From the NCBI GenBank assembly GCA_029593915.1, contig CP046147.1:2713001-2777000 (forward strand): a stretch of 64,000 bases of DNA, read 5' to 3'. Shown one piece after another: positions 43,466 through 52,426 of this stretch (positions are counted from its first letter, which is position 1; every line of letters begins with the position of its first letter). This DNA is from Candidatus Lucifugimonas marina. GTDB taxonomy: Bacteria; Chloroflexota; Dehalococcoidia; Lucifugimonadales; Lucifugimonadaceae. Made by a program: the position numbers and the translations under genes. The notes under the pieces were generated by a model, which was not told the origin of the DNA, ran no database searches, and saw only the letters and a program-made list of their open reading frames with translations.

Positions 43466-44740
43466 CTAAAGCGACTTTCCGACAGCTTCGAGCGTCTGAG
43501 CGATGTCTGCATCACTGTGGGCAGTCGACACAAACCATGCCTCGAACTGCGAAGGCGGCAAGTACACGCCGTTATCCACCATTCCGTGGAAGAACGCCCC
43601 AAACGCCTCTCGATCAGTCGTAGAAGCACTATCCATGTCAATGACCTCGTTTCCAGTGAAGAACACCGTCATGAGACCGCAAGCACGATTAATCACAGCT
43701 GGAACACCAGTCTTGCCGAATACATCCAGAACACCGTCAGCCAGCTTGTCAGTCTTAGCCTGAAGCCCCTCATAAACTCCAGGCTTCGCCAGTTCATCTA
43801 TGGTCGCAATACCAGCAGCCATAGCGACTGGATTACCAGAAAGAGTTCCCGCCTGATACATCGGTCCCAACGGGGCCACTTCGTTCATAATCTCTGCGCT
43901 CGCGCCATAAGCCCCGACAGGGAACCCGCCACCAACGATCTTGCCCAAGCAAGTGATATCAGGCGTAACGCCGTAAACGCTCTGCGCTCCACCGAGTGCA
44001 ACACGGAATCCTGAAATCACTTCATCAAAGATCAGAAGTGCACCATGCTCAGTAGTTAAATCTCGCAATCCTTCGAGGAATCCAGGCGCTGGAGGAACAA
44101 CCCCCATGTTGCCGCCAATTGGCTCAACAATAACGGCTGCCACTTCACCCTTGTTGGCTTCAAGCAGCACGCGAACCGAATCAACATCGTTAAAATCGGC
44201 AACCAAAGTAGCCGCTGCGTAGTCCGGATGAACACCAGCCGAAGAAGCGATCCCCTGATTGGCTAGACCCGATCCTGCCTCAACCAAAAGTGCATCTTCG
44301 TGACCGTGATAGCCACCGTTGAACTTCAAAATCTTATTACGACCGGTCTTAGCCCGTGCCAGACGCAAAGCCGACATCGTAGCTTCGGTACCAGAACTTA
44401 CGAACCGAACAACTTCTATAGAAGGAACGGCATCGACAACTCGTCGAGCCATCTCAACTTCAAGCTCGGTCGGTGCACCAAATGAAGTACCCGAACGTGC
44501 CGCTTCAACCGCCGCATCAATCACAGCAGGATTTGCGTGACCGAGAATCATCGGCCCCCATGAACACACGTAATCGATCAGTTCGTTATCGTCGGCATCC
44601 CACACCCTCGATCCTGAAGCCTTCTTAAAGAAGATAGGATCTCCGCCAACTGAACCCCATGCCCTGGCAGGACTGTTCACACCGCCCGGAATTAGGGATT
44701 TAGCATCACTGAATAACTGTGCCGACTTTGCACGAGACAA
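43466..44740 (-). CDS. hemL: Glutamate-1-semialdehyde 2,1-aminomutase
   Basis: 424 aa, class III PLP enzyme. SSGTEATMSALRLARA binds the cofactor phosphate, FDEVISGFRVALGG carries the conserved Asp, and the Schiff-base Lys is in CLGKIVGGGFPVGAYG (near residue 270). It converts glutamate-1-semialdehyde to 5-aminolevulinate in the C5 haem pathway. TTG start at 44740. hemA is 137 bases upstream on the same strand with its own terminator between them, so expression may be partly independent. Confidence 0.96.
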   Translation of the reverse strand: MSRAKSAQLFSDAKSLIPGGVNSPARAWGSVGGDPIFFKKASGSRVWDADDNELIDYVCSWGPMILGHANPAVIDAAVEAARSGTSFGAPTELEVEMARRVVDAVPSIEVVRFVSSGTEATMSALRLARAKTGRNKILKFNGGYHGHEDALLVEAGSGLANQGIASSAGVHPDYAAATLVADFNDVDSVRVLLEANKGEVAAVIVEPIGGNMGVVPPAPGFLEGLRDLTTEHGALLIFDEVISGFRVALGGAQSVYGVTPDITCLGKIVGGGFPVGAYGASAEIMNEVAPLGPMYQAGTLSGNPVAMAAGIATIDELAKPGVYEGLQAKTDKLADGVLDVFGKTGVPAVINRACGLMTVFFTGNEVIDMDSASTTDREAFGAFFHGMVDNGVYLPPSQFEAWFVSTAHSDADIAQTLEAVGKSL

Positions 44741-44804
44741 ATTAGGGCCTCCGACTTACGAACCAAACGCGCTCAAAAATAGATCACACGTATTTTGGCG
44801 CGAA

Positions 44805-44830
44805 AAGGGGCACCGTGAACAGTGCCCCTT
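44805..44830 (-). terminator. Terminator between hemA and hemL
   Basis: AAGGGGCAC-CGTGAACA-GTGCCCCTT, a perfect 9-bp stem. On the minus strand the 3' arm is followed by TTCGCG, giving UUUU after the stem. It sits about 50 bases after the hemA stop. Confidence 0.7.
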
Positions 44831-44877
44831 AGTCAGATTTCACCCAATATCGATCCAGCGCTGAATTGAAGAACAAC

Positions 44878-46146
44878 TTACTCGAGCTCTTCTTCGTCCT
44901 GATCCGCTAGTGCGAACACCTTCTGAACAGACTCTGCTGCGCTGTCTTCCTCACTGCGCAAGAAGCTAATTGGGTCGGCCAGAATTCGACGTACAAGCGA
45001 ACGAGTCATCTTCTCAACTGAAGTAGCCTGCTTCTCGGTCAGGCCATCGAGCCGACCTAGAGTCTGCTCTACTTCTTCTCGTCTCATCTGCTCCATTCGA
45101 GCACCGAGTGTGCGAATAACCGGCTCGCTCTCAATTCCAGTTAGCCGCTCTTTGAAGCGACGAACACCGTCATCGATAATTCCCTGTGCTTCAGCGGCAG
45201 CCTCTTCTCGAAGCTCCCAGCTCTCCGCCGATTTAGCCTGAAGTTCAGTAAGGCTAATCAAATTCACACCAGCAACATCGCCCGAAGCCGGGTCAACATC
45301 ACGTGGCATTCCCAGATCAAGAATGCTCAAGTTGCGATCAGGTCGAGCCGACATGACATCGCTCACAACATCGGCAACAATCACCGAGTCAGTAGCTGCT
45401 GTGCATGTAATCAGCACGTCAGACTCGATCATCGCCTGATTTATATCTTCGAACGCAACCTGTGGAGCGCCCAACTCGTCAGCAAGAATCTTGCCACGGT
45501 TCATCGATCGGCTTGAAACAACAATATCGTCGGCACCGTATCGTCGAAGAGCACGAGCCGTAAGCTTGCCCATCTCACCAGCACCAACCAACAGCACTCG
45601 CAATCCCTTTAGATCACCAAGCGTGTTCTGAAGTTCTTGAACTCCGAGAGATGAAACAGAAACTCGGTTTCGACCAAGATCAGTCTCTTTGCGAATCTTC
45701 CGGCTAGTTCGAAGTGCAGCGTGGAACATTCGTGAAAGCATCGGATCAACAGTTCCGGCTTCACCAGCCGCCTGCATCGCCCGAGTTACCTGACCAATGA
45801 TCTGCGCCTCACCAAGTGCAACCGATTGCAAACCAGCAGCTACACCAAACAGGTGTTCAGCCACTTCGTCACCAGTCTTGGTGTAGATGTACTCGCTAAT
45901 GCCAGTTATCCCAGCATGTTCGGGAACAGCGTCGATGTACTCGCGAAGCTGTCGAACGCCAGTCTCGGCATCTTCGGCAACTGAGTAGATCTCAGTGCGG
46001 TTACAAGTTGAAAGAATTACACCGCCACCAGCATGTGTTGCTAATCGCTCAAGGTGCTCCTTGAGTGAATGCTGTGGTACAGCAACACATTCCAGTACTT
46101 CTACTGGAGCGCGATCGATATTTAGACCTGCGAGTATGAAATTCAA
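44878..46146 (-). CDS. hemA: Glutamyl-tRNA reductase
   Basis: 422 aa. The catalytic Cys48 lies in LSTCNRTEIYS, the tRNA/substrate pocket motif GEAQIIGQV follows, and an NADPH domain has LLVGAGEMGKLTARALRRYG. The C-terminal dimerisation helices are present. It reduces Glu-tRNA(Glu) to glutamate-1-semialdehyde for hemL; the matching tRNA-Glu is at 16091. TTG start at 46146 (no in-frame ATG nearby). A hairpin lies just before the start. Confidence 0.95.
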   Translation of the reverse strand: MNFILAGLNIDRAPVEVLECVAVPQHSLKEHLERLATHAGGGVILSTCNRTEIYSVAEDAETGVRQLREYIDAVPEHAGITGISEYIYTKTGDEVAEHLFGVAAGLQSVALGEAQIIGQVTRAMQAAGEAGTVDPMLSRMFHAALRTSRKIRKETDLGRNRVSVSSLGVQELQNTLGDLKGLRVLLVGAGEMGKLTARALRRYGADDIVVSSRSMNRGKILADELGAPQVAFEDINQAMIESDVLITCTAATDSVIVADVVSDVMSARPDRNLSILDLGMPRDVDPASGDVAGVNLISLTELQAKSAESWELREEAAAEAQGIIDDGVRRFKERLTGIESEPVIRTLGARMEQMRREEVEQTLGRLDGLTEKQATSVEKMTRSLVRRILADPISFLRSEEDSAAESVQKVFALADQDEEELE

Positions 46147-46156
46147 TGTAATAAAC

Positions 46157-46184
46157 CTACCGGTATTTGCCCCTAGACCGGTAG
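46157..46184 (-). promoter_or_regulatory. Hairpin in hemA 5' leader
   Basis: CTACCGGT (46157-46164) and ACCGGTAG (46177-46184), perfect 8-bp arms with a 12-nt loop, 11 bases before the hemA start. Its 3' arm on the minus strand contains GGTAG, the only candidate ribosome-binding sequence, so folding could hide it. A second inverted repeat, GTAAAAC/GTTTTAC around CACGC/GCGTG, lies at about 46248-46281 in the divergent region. Confidence 0.5.
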
Positions 46185-46372
46185 ATTCTCTCGTGAGATT
46201 CCCAGCCCCTGATCCCTACGGTAGGTCAGTTGTTATTTACGTTCGACTGTAAAACTTATCACGCTTAATTGCGTGTTTTACCTAGTAACGTGAAGAGTTC
46301 GTGAGGCTTCGTGTAGCATCATCGAACTGAACTTAAAGGTATCAACCAAACGGAAATATTTCAGCCCATCTT

Positions 46373-47236
46373 ATGAACATTCCATCGATAATTCCGCCAA
46401 ACGAACGCGGATACGCAATCCCCAACACATTCGTTACAACCGAATGGTTGGCGGAGCACATCACCGACGCAAACGTACGAGTAGTGGATACCGATGTACC
46501 CGAAGAGTACGCAGAGGGTCACATTCCCGGCTCGGTAAATCCCGAAGACCACTACTACAAAACGTCACTGGAAGAACGAACGCACATTCAAGGACCCGAA
46601 CAGTTCGCTAAGACCATGTCTGATCTCGGAATCGACGACGACACTCTCGTAATCGGCTACAACCGAGGTGGCGGCGTTTACTCCTTCAGGCTCATGTGGG
46701 CGCTCCATTACTACGGGCACACAAACATCAAAGTTCTCGATGGCGGTCTGGAAAAATGGAAAGCAGAAGGTAGGGAAACCACAACCAACCCAACATCAGC
46801 TGCAGGAACCGCAGGCACATTCACGCCAAAAGCCAACACCGATATTTTTGCGTCGCGAGACCGGGTACTAAATGCCATCGGTGATGATGACACCATTCTG
46901 ATGGACGTCCGAACCGACGGTGAATGGGACGGTTCAAACAAACGCGGCGGACCCCGTGGTGGTCGAATTCCAGGTGCCACTCACCTCGAATGGACCAATT
47001 TTATGACCGATGGCGACATCCCAGTCCTGAAAACAGCCGATGAGCTTCGCAAAATTCTTGCCGACGTTGGCATAACTCCCGACAAAAACGTTATTACATA
47101 CTGACAGGGTGGTATCCGTGCGGCGCACGGATTCTGGACGCTGAAACTAGCCGGCTTCGAAAAAGTTCGCGACTACGACGGCTCGTGGCGAGAATGGGCA
47201 GAAATTCCTTCATGCCCCGTCGAAGCTCTCACCTAA
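46373..47236 (+). CDS. Two-domain sulfurtransferase (rhodanese), candidate selenoprotein
   Basis: 287 codons if the UGA at 47102-47104 is read through. The first rhodanese domain (about 20-130) is the inactive type (VIGYNRGGGVYS in the loop). The second (about 150-280) reads NVITY-U-QGGIRAAHGFW: the UGA falls exactly on the catalytic Cys of the CxGGxR active loop (residue 244), and 44 further sense codons follow in frame to TAA with normal thiosulfate sulfurtransferase sequence (LKLAGFEKVRDYDGSWREW). A perfect 8-bp hairpin begins 9 bases after the UGA. Such enzymes move sulphane sulphur from thiosulfate or 3-mercaptopyruvate. A plain nonsense mutation (TGC to TGA) is the alternative. Confidence 0.75.
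47114..47132 (+). promoter_or_regulatory. Candidate bacterial SECIS hairpin
   Basis: ATCCGTGC-GGC-GCACGGAT: 8 perfect base pairs inside the coding sequence. The apical loop starts with G and lies 17 nt after the UGA, within the range I recall for bacterial SECIS elements (about 16-37 nt). The stem uses CGT and GCG GCG codons where the genome prefers CGA and GCA/GCC. Confidence 0.5.
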
Positions 47237-47253
47237 CGGCTTGAACCAAAACT

Positions 47254-47302
47254 CATCACCGCCAACGTCCCAACCACCGTGGAGGGACCTTCGGCGGTGA
47301 TG
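47254..47302. terminator. Long three-stem hairpin after the rhodanese
   Basis: CATCACCGCC/GGCGGTGATG (10 bp), GTCCC/GGGAC (5 bp) and CCAC/GTGG nest in one structure 17 bases after the rhodanese stop. No T run follows. It may protect or end the mRNA. The remaining gap to 47461 contains no gene that I can support. Confidence 0.55.
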
Positions 47303-47461
47303 TGTGGGCTGGCAACACATGCCGCGTAAATTGCTCATTCGATAGCTCTTACGGAATCCAACCGCGCCATGAACGCCGTACATATATCTGACGGCACGAC
47401 AAACCCAGCGCGAACAACGCCGTATTTCCAAGTTCCGTGCAGTACTACCATCTAGCCCCGT

Positions 47462-48682
47462 ATGAAACCACACAAATCTCTATTCACATGGTCACTTCTA
47501 GCAGCAATCACAGCGTTCGCGATTGCTGCCTGCGGTGGCGACCTCGATCCAGCCAACGCCCCAACTCAAATAGTCGTCGCCCCAACCGCTACACAGTCGG
47601 CCGACTCACCTGAGCCAACTCACACGCCTGTTGTCAGTCCAACTAACCCGCTGCCCCTTCCTACGTATCCAGATGGAGTGCTTGAGGTTTACGGCGGAAA
47701 CGGCTGGCTCAACTCCGATCCGTTCACCATCGCCGAACAGACTGCTGACGGCAAAGTCGTGTTGGTCGATTTTTGGACCTACACCTGCGTCAACTGCATC
47801 AGAACATTCCAGTTCTTAAAAGAGTGGCACGCAAAGTACGCCGATAACGGGCTGGTCATTTTGGGAGTCCACACCCCAGAATTTGAATTCGAGGAAGACT
47901 ACAACAACGTCCGAGACTCGCTACTCCGAGAAGATATTCAATGGCCAATCGTTCAAGACAATGATTACGAAACGTGGAATTCGTTCGGAAACCGCTACTG
48001 GCCAGCCAAGTACTTAATAGGAATAGATGGTCAGCTTAGATATCGACACTTCGGTGAAGGCGCTTACGTCGAGGCCGAACATGCGATTCGAGATGCCCTA
48101 ACCGAAGCAGGTTGGGATGTATCTGACATACCCATCGGCACCATCGACAGATCACCTCGCGACCCTGTAGCCAACAGAATCACACGCGAGCTATACGGCG
48201 GATACCAACGCAACTACACCCAGTCAGGTCTCTACGCGGGCCAAGAGCAGTACTACATCGAGCCAGACTCAACCCGCGAATACCTCGACGATGGAAACTA
48301 CACTCCGCAGCAGTGGTACCTACAAGGACTTTGGACGAACGGGCCTGAGTCGATCATGCACGCTCGCTCAACCGACAATCTTGAAGATCACATCGCCTTC
48401 CAGTTCGTAGGTCGTAGCGCGAACGTAGTAGTCAATCCTGAAGGAACCGAACCCTATGATGTGTTCGTGGAAATCGACGGTCGCCCTCTCAAACCTGAGG
48501 AGGCAGGCATGGACATCATGTTCGATGACGAAGGACGTTCTTACTTCCGAGTCACCGAACCGCGGCTCTATGCGTTCCTCGAAACACCCGAGTTCGGCGA
48601 GCACATCGTCAAACTCACTTCCAACTCCGACGACTTCGCAATCTTCGCGTTCACGTTCGGAATCAACGAGGGCGGTATCTAA
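47462..48682 (+). CDS. Thioredoxin-domain lipoprotein (DipZ C-terminal-like)
   Basis: 406 aa. A signal peptide ends at a lipobox (AIAACGGD, Cys near 23), followed by a Thr/Pro-rich stalk. A TlpA/AhpC-type thioredoxin domain (about 75-215) carries the redox motif WTYTCVNCIRTFQFLKEW. The C-terminal half (about 250-406) is a beta-sandwich of the kind that follows the thioredoxin domain in DipZ proteins. It would act as an anchored extracytoplasmic thiol-disulphide reductase. ATG start. It overlaps the next lipoprotein gene by one base. Confidence 0.88.
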   Translation: MKPHKSLFTWSLLAAITAFAIAACGGDLDPANAPTQIVVAPTATQSADSPEPTHTPVVSPTNPLPLPTYPDGVLEVYGGNGWLNSDPFTIAEQTADGKVVLVDFWTYTCVNCIRTFQFLKEWHAKYADNGLVILGVHTPEFEFEEDYNNVRDSLLREDIQWPIVQDNDYETWNSFGNRYWPAKYLIGIDGQLRYRHFGEGAYVEAEHAIRDALTEAGWDVSDIPIGTIDRSPRDPVANRITRELYGGYQRNYTQSGLYAGQEQYYIEPDSTREYLDDGNYTPQQWYLQGLWTNGPESIMHARSTDNLEDHIAFQFVGRSANVVVNPEGTEPYDVFVEIDGRPLKPEEAGMDIMFDDEGRSYFRVTEPRLYAFLETPEFGEHIVKLTSNSDDFAIFAFTFGINEGGI

Positions 48683-49692
48683 TGCCAGCACTCGCACGGA
48701 TGATCTCAAGACTGAAACTCGCCCCACTAGTATTTGTCGGGCTACTCACCATCGCTCTGGTGGCGTGTTCGTCAGACGAACTACCTGAAGTAAAACCTCC
48801 TGACTCACGCCAAACCTCAGTTCAAGAATCCGGCTTGCCCAACGCACTCTCATCTTTTGCAGAGCCAGAACCGAGATGGACCGTTGTTTCAGATGAAATC
48901 AATCTGGAACTCGCCACGCCCGATCTCGGTGTAGGAGTCCAACGGTTCGGGATCGTACTCAGCGACGACTCCGGACTAATCAAATTCCCAATCGTAAAGT
49001 TGACCTCGAACTACTACCCCGACGGATACGACAACGACCCAATCCCTGAAATCTCAACCAGCGGATTGGCTCGTTTCTACCTATTCCCATTCGGCACACG
49101 TGGCATCCACTCCACCGACCTCCAATTCGACCGAGCAGGGCTGTGGTCTGTTTCGGCCGACATTCCTCGACCGGACGGAACAACTGAACATGTTGAAGTC
49201 CGCTTTCCGGTCGCCGAAAAGGCTCAATCCGTAACAGTCGGTCAAAACGCACCTGCCAGCGAAAGCCGAACTCTCGAAAGCACGGGCGATATCGCCAAAC
49301 TAACAACGGGAAGCCAGCGAGATGCGGGACTTTACGAATACTCAATCGCCGAAGCACTGCAACGAGAAAAACCTCTACTCATAGTCTTCGCCAGTCCCGC
49401 TTTCTGCACCAACGCCGTTTGCGGTCCCCAAGTCGAAATCGCCAGCGAACTGAGAGAAATCTATGGTGATCAAGTCGATTTCGTACACGTCGATCTCTAT
49501 TCAAACCCACACGAAATACAGGGCGATCTAAGCAAAGCTCGGCTCACCCCCATCCTTGAGGAGTGGGGACTTTCATCTCAGGAATGGACATTTATTGTCG
49601 ATTCGAACGGCATCGTCACCTACCGTTTCGAAAACTTTGCGCCCAAGCCTGAATTAATCGAAGCCCTCGATGAAACCGTAGCGATGGGTTAA
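48682..49692 (+). CDS. Lipoprotein with C-terminal thioredoxin-like domain
   Basis: 336 aa. Signal peptide with lipobox (LTIALVACSSDE, Cys near 29), a middle beta-rich region (about 55-190; residues LPNALSSFAEPEPRWTVVSDE onward in part), and a C-terminal thioredoxin-like fold: LLIVFASPAFCTNAVCGPQ. The two Cys are spaced CTNAVC (C-x4-C) rather than CxxC, as in SCO-like or related copper/thiol proteins, so its chemistry may differ. Translationally coupled to the preceding thioredoxin lipoprotein (TAATG). Confidence 0.82.
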   Translation: MPALARMISRLKLAPLVFVGLLTIALVACSSDELPEVKPPDSRQTSVQESGLPNALSSFAEPEPRWTVVSDEINLELATPDLGVGVQRFGIVLSDDSGLIKFPIVKLTSNYYPDGYDNDPIPEISTSGLARFYLFPFGTRGIHSTDLQFDRAGLWSVSADIPRPDGTTEHVEVRFPVAEKAQSVTVGQNAPASESRTLESTGDIAKLTTGSQRDAGLYEYSIAEALQREKPLLIVFASPAFCTNAVCGPQVEIASELREIYGDQVDFVHVDLYSNPHEIQGDLSKARLTPILEEWGLSSQEWTFIVDSNGIVTYRFENFAPKPELIEALDETVAMG

Positions 49693-49777
49693 CACACACC
49701 AGTCGCACAACATACAGTCGGTCACACCCCCTACAATCCGTGCCACTCATTCCAAACTACTCGCACTGGATCGAACC

Positions 49778-50920
49778 TTGACCGACTGGCCAGCTCTCGC
49801 CAAATCGCACAAAACAGAGCTTTTCGAACTGATAGAAAAGCTCGTACTAATTGAAACCCCAACGAACGACAAATCCGCGAACGATCACATCTCGTCCATC
49901 GCCGTCGAACTACTCAAATCACTCGGCGGAGATGTCAAAGTTCATCCCCAATCCGATTACGGCGACCACATCACTGCCGACTGGCCGGCAAAAAACGACA
50001 GTTCAGCAGGACACGCCCTCGTCGTAGGTCATCTAGACACCGTTTGGCCACACGGCACTCTTGAACGAATGGGCTACTACGAAGAAGACGGACGAATGTA
50101 CGGCCCCGGCGTTCTCGATATGAAAGCCGGAATCGCAACCACAATCATCGGCCTTCGCACCTTGCAAGAAGAAGGACTGTGGCCCGACCGCCCTATTAAA
50201 GTCTTGTTCAACACCGATGAAGAAGTTGGCAGCCCATCTTCTCGACCTCTCGTTGAGGAGTCGGCAAATGGCGCCGAGTACGCTCTGATTATGGAACCCG
50301 GACAAGCCGAGGCAGGAGCGCTCAAAACCCAACGAAAAGGTCTTGGCGAATTCCGAATCACGGTCGAAGGCAAAGCCAGTCATGCAGGTGCATTTCCTGA
50401 ACGTGGAGCATCTGCAATTCATCAACTGTCCCACACGATCATTGAACTCCAGAAACTAAACGACTGGCCTAATGGAGTCACCGTAAACTCCGGTCTCATA
50501 TCCGGCGGATCAGCCCGAAATACGATCCCCGCCTACGCAGAAGTCACCGTCGATGTTCGCGTCAGAACACTTGAACAGGCAGAACAAATCGAATCTCAAC
50601 TGCGAGCTCTAAAACCCGTCATCGAAGGCACATCGCTAAAAATCGAAGGTGGCTTCCATCGTCCCCCAATGGAGCGCACACCCGAACTAGCGATACTCGC
50701 CGGAAAACTCATCGACTGGTCACACGAGTTCGGCTTCGAGCTAACCGAAGAATCCACCGGCGGTGGAAGCGACGCCAATCTAACTGCAGCAATGGGTGTT
50801 CCTTCGGCTGATGGACTCGGATCCAAAGGTTTGAATCCACACGCTGAAGGCGAAAACATCGAAATCAGTGCCCAGGTTGATCGGCTAGCTTTGTTCATGA
50901 AAGCGATAAACTCGCTTTAA
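49778..50920 (+). CDS. M20 family metallopeptidase
   Basis: 380 aa. LVVGHLDTVWPHG supplies the HxD zinc ligand/base pair, GVLDMKAG the bridging Asp, NTDEEVGS the catalytic Glu-Glu, and HAEGENI a C-terminal His ligand. The LKTQRKGLGEFRITVEGKASHAG (in part) dimerisation domain is intact. It resembles glutamate carboxypeptidase/ArgE-DapE-type enzymes; the substrate is not assignable. TTG start; the Usp gene follows 10 bases later. Confidence 0.92.
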   Translation: MTDWPALAKSHKTELFELIEKLVLIETPTNDKSANDHISSIAVELLKSLGGDVKVHPQSDYGDHITADWPAKNDSSAGHALVVGHLDTVWPHGTLERMGYYEEDGRMYGPGVLDMKAGIATTIIGLRTLQEEGLWPDRPIKVLFNTDEEVGSPSSRPLVEESANGAEYALIMEPGQAEAGALKTQRKGLGEFRITVEGKASHAGAFPERGASAIHQLSHTIIELQKLNDWPNGVTVNSGLISGGSARNTIPAYAEVTVDVRVRTLEQAEQIESQLRALKPVIEGTSLKIEGGFHRPPMERTPELAILAGKLIDWSHEFGFELTEESTGGGSDANLTAAMGVPSADGLGSKGLNPHAEGENIEISAQVDRLALFMKAINSL

Positions 50921-50930
50921 CAGAACGAAA

Positions 50931-51905
50931 ATGACTCAACAGATCGATACCACTTCACGGACCCAAGAGGAAATCCGACGCTTGGCCGTCGGCCGTGGAA
51001 ACTCGCTAAATCTCAACCGAGTGTTGGTACCGCTCAACGGATTTCGCCGATCAGAACAAGTTTTGCCATTTGCCTCGATGATGGCCGATTGGTTCTCTGG
51101 CGAGATAACCCTGTTTCACAGCCTCCCCCCCACTCACCCCGCGCGGGGAGCCAGACCCGGTCAGGTTCACTATCCCGATGCACCACATGATCGAGGAACT
51201 TCACTCGCTGCTGCATATCTCGAAGAAGTTGTAAGCCGACTCGGACCACACGGCGTTAAATCTCGATGGGGCATAGCGACCGGAAACGCAGCGACTATGA
51301 TCGCTTCTCGATCAGCCACCAGCTCCTTCGGGGTTGTAGCAATCGCTACAACTGCCCGTTCACGAGTTCACCGATTCCTCTCGCCCGGCCTTCTCGATCA
51401 CCTCTGGCGAACAACTTCGGTGCCACTTCTGATAGTCAATCCACATCACGCAACGTTGAACGGTGAACCGCCTCAAGGTCCAAGCACAATCATCGTTGCT
51501 TGCACTCAAGGTTCAACCGATTCCGCATTGCCCATCGCAAGCGCTATTGCCGGAGCAAGCAAATCGACCGTAAAAATCATTCTTGCTAAGGAAGCTTCAT
51601 CTGGCGAAAGCGAAGACGAACTCATCAATAGCTTTGCTGCCGACGGCCTTGAAGTCGAAATCGAACAAGGTTCGAAGGATTTCGTAAGTCAGGTTCTCGA
51701 TATTCAGTCCCAGCACCCAGGCTCATGGGTAGTTGCAGGATCGAAAATGCGATCAGGAATTCGTCGCACTATTTTCGGTAGCACTGCCGACATGATCGCA
51801 CGCGAAGCCGTGGGACCAATTCTGGTTGTTCCTGATTCCGATGTAATGAGAAAACGCGCTCGATCAGCTCACGAAGCAACTCGTAATCTCGCAACTTCCA
51901 TCTAG
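50931..51905 (+). CDS. Universal stress protein, two Usp domains
   Basis: 324 aa with tandem UspA folds. The first (about 25-170) starts NLNRVLVPLNGFRRSEQVLPFA and ends with GLLDHLWRTTSVPLLIVNP; the second (about 180-310) ends with VAGSKMRSGIRRTIFGSTADMIAREAVGPILVVP, holding the G-x2-G-x9-G-(S/T) nucleotide-binding pattern. Likely ATP-binding stress protein. A Pro/Arg-rich linker segment (SLPPTHPARGARPGQ) falls in a C-rich stretch with CCCCGCGCGGGG. ATG start 10 bases after the M20 gene. Confidence 0.9.
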   Translation: MTQQIDTTSRTQEEIRRLAVGRGNSLNLNRVLVPLNGFRRSEQVLPFASMMADWFSGEITLFHSLPPTHPARGARPGQVHYPDAPHDRGTSLAAAYLEEVVSRLGPHGVKSRWGIATGNAATMIASRSATSSFGVVAIATTARSRVHRFLSPGLLDHLWRTTSVPLLIVNPHHATLNGEPPQGPSTIIVACTQGSTDSALPIASAIAGASKSTVKIILAKEASSGESEDELINSFAADGLEVEIEQGSKDFVSQVLDIQSQHPGSWVVAGSKMRSGIRRTIFGSTADMIAREAVGPILVVPDSDVMRKRARSAHEATRNLATSI

Positions 51906-51929
51906 CCAGATTCGACCCGCAAACTAAAC

Positions 51930-52304
51930 CTAATCGGCAGTCTGATCTTCAGATTTATCCTGATTACGGCGAATGTAGAAGCCGCCCATCGCACCAACCG
52001 TTGCGCAGAACCATGTGTACGGAATCAATGCTGCAGTCACCCACACGCCGAGCATCGTTGGGATTCCGATGATCTCGTCGACACCAAACGCAAATTTGAT
52101 CAATAAAAACACGATCGACGGTATAAGCATCAGTCCAGCCATCAGGCCACCAAACTTGACGATGCCGTTCTCATCAATCTTGGCGATACCACCACCGATA
52201 AACCCAGCTATGAACGGGCTAAGAGGCACCGCAACGTAGTGGACGACCGGAATTATCAACGAAGCGACCATTATTCCGAATCCGACCAACACTCCGTTCA
52301 GCAT
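51930..52304 (-). CDS. Hypothetical four-helix membrane protein
   Basis: 124 aa. About four membrane helices (LVGFGIMVASLIIPVVHYVAV, FIAGFIGGGIA, FGGLMAGLMLIPSIVFLL, WVTAALIPYTWFCATVGAMGG) and an acidic, hydrophilic C-terminus (NQDKSEDQTAD). The GGG-rich helix resembles DUF5518/TIGR-type small membrane proteins, which is not more than a resemblance. Solitary; convergent with the Usp gene, 24 bases apart. Confidence 0.7.
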   Translation of the reverse strand: MLNGVLVGFGIMVASLIIPVVHYVAVPLSPFIAGFIGGGIAKIDENGIVKFGGLMAGLMLIPSIVFLLIKFAFGVDEIIGIPTMLGVWVTAALIPYTWFCATVGAMGGFYIRRNQDKSEDQTAD

Positions 52305-52426
52305 TTAGCTTCCCCTGTTCAAATCTTTTAACTGCAACTGAATATTTCGCTTTTCAGGGTACGTCCAACCCACGATCTCGCAAATAGCCGATGCTCTCTC
52401 AACGCCAAAGTACTACCAAAGCTCAG

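Noticed and set aside
51121-51160. Second in-frame insertion of repeat family D in the Usp gene
   Set aside because: C-rich stretch with CCCCGCGCGGGG and GGGAGCCAGA looks similar, but no tail match; a Pro-rich linker is an adequate explanation.
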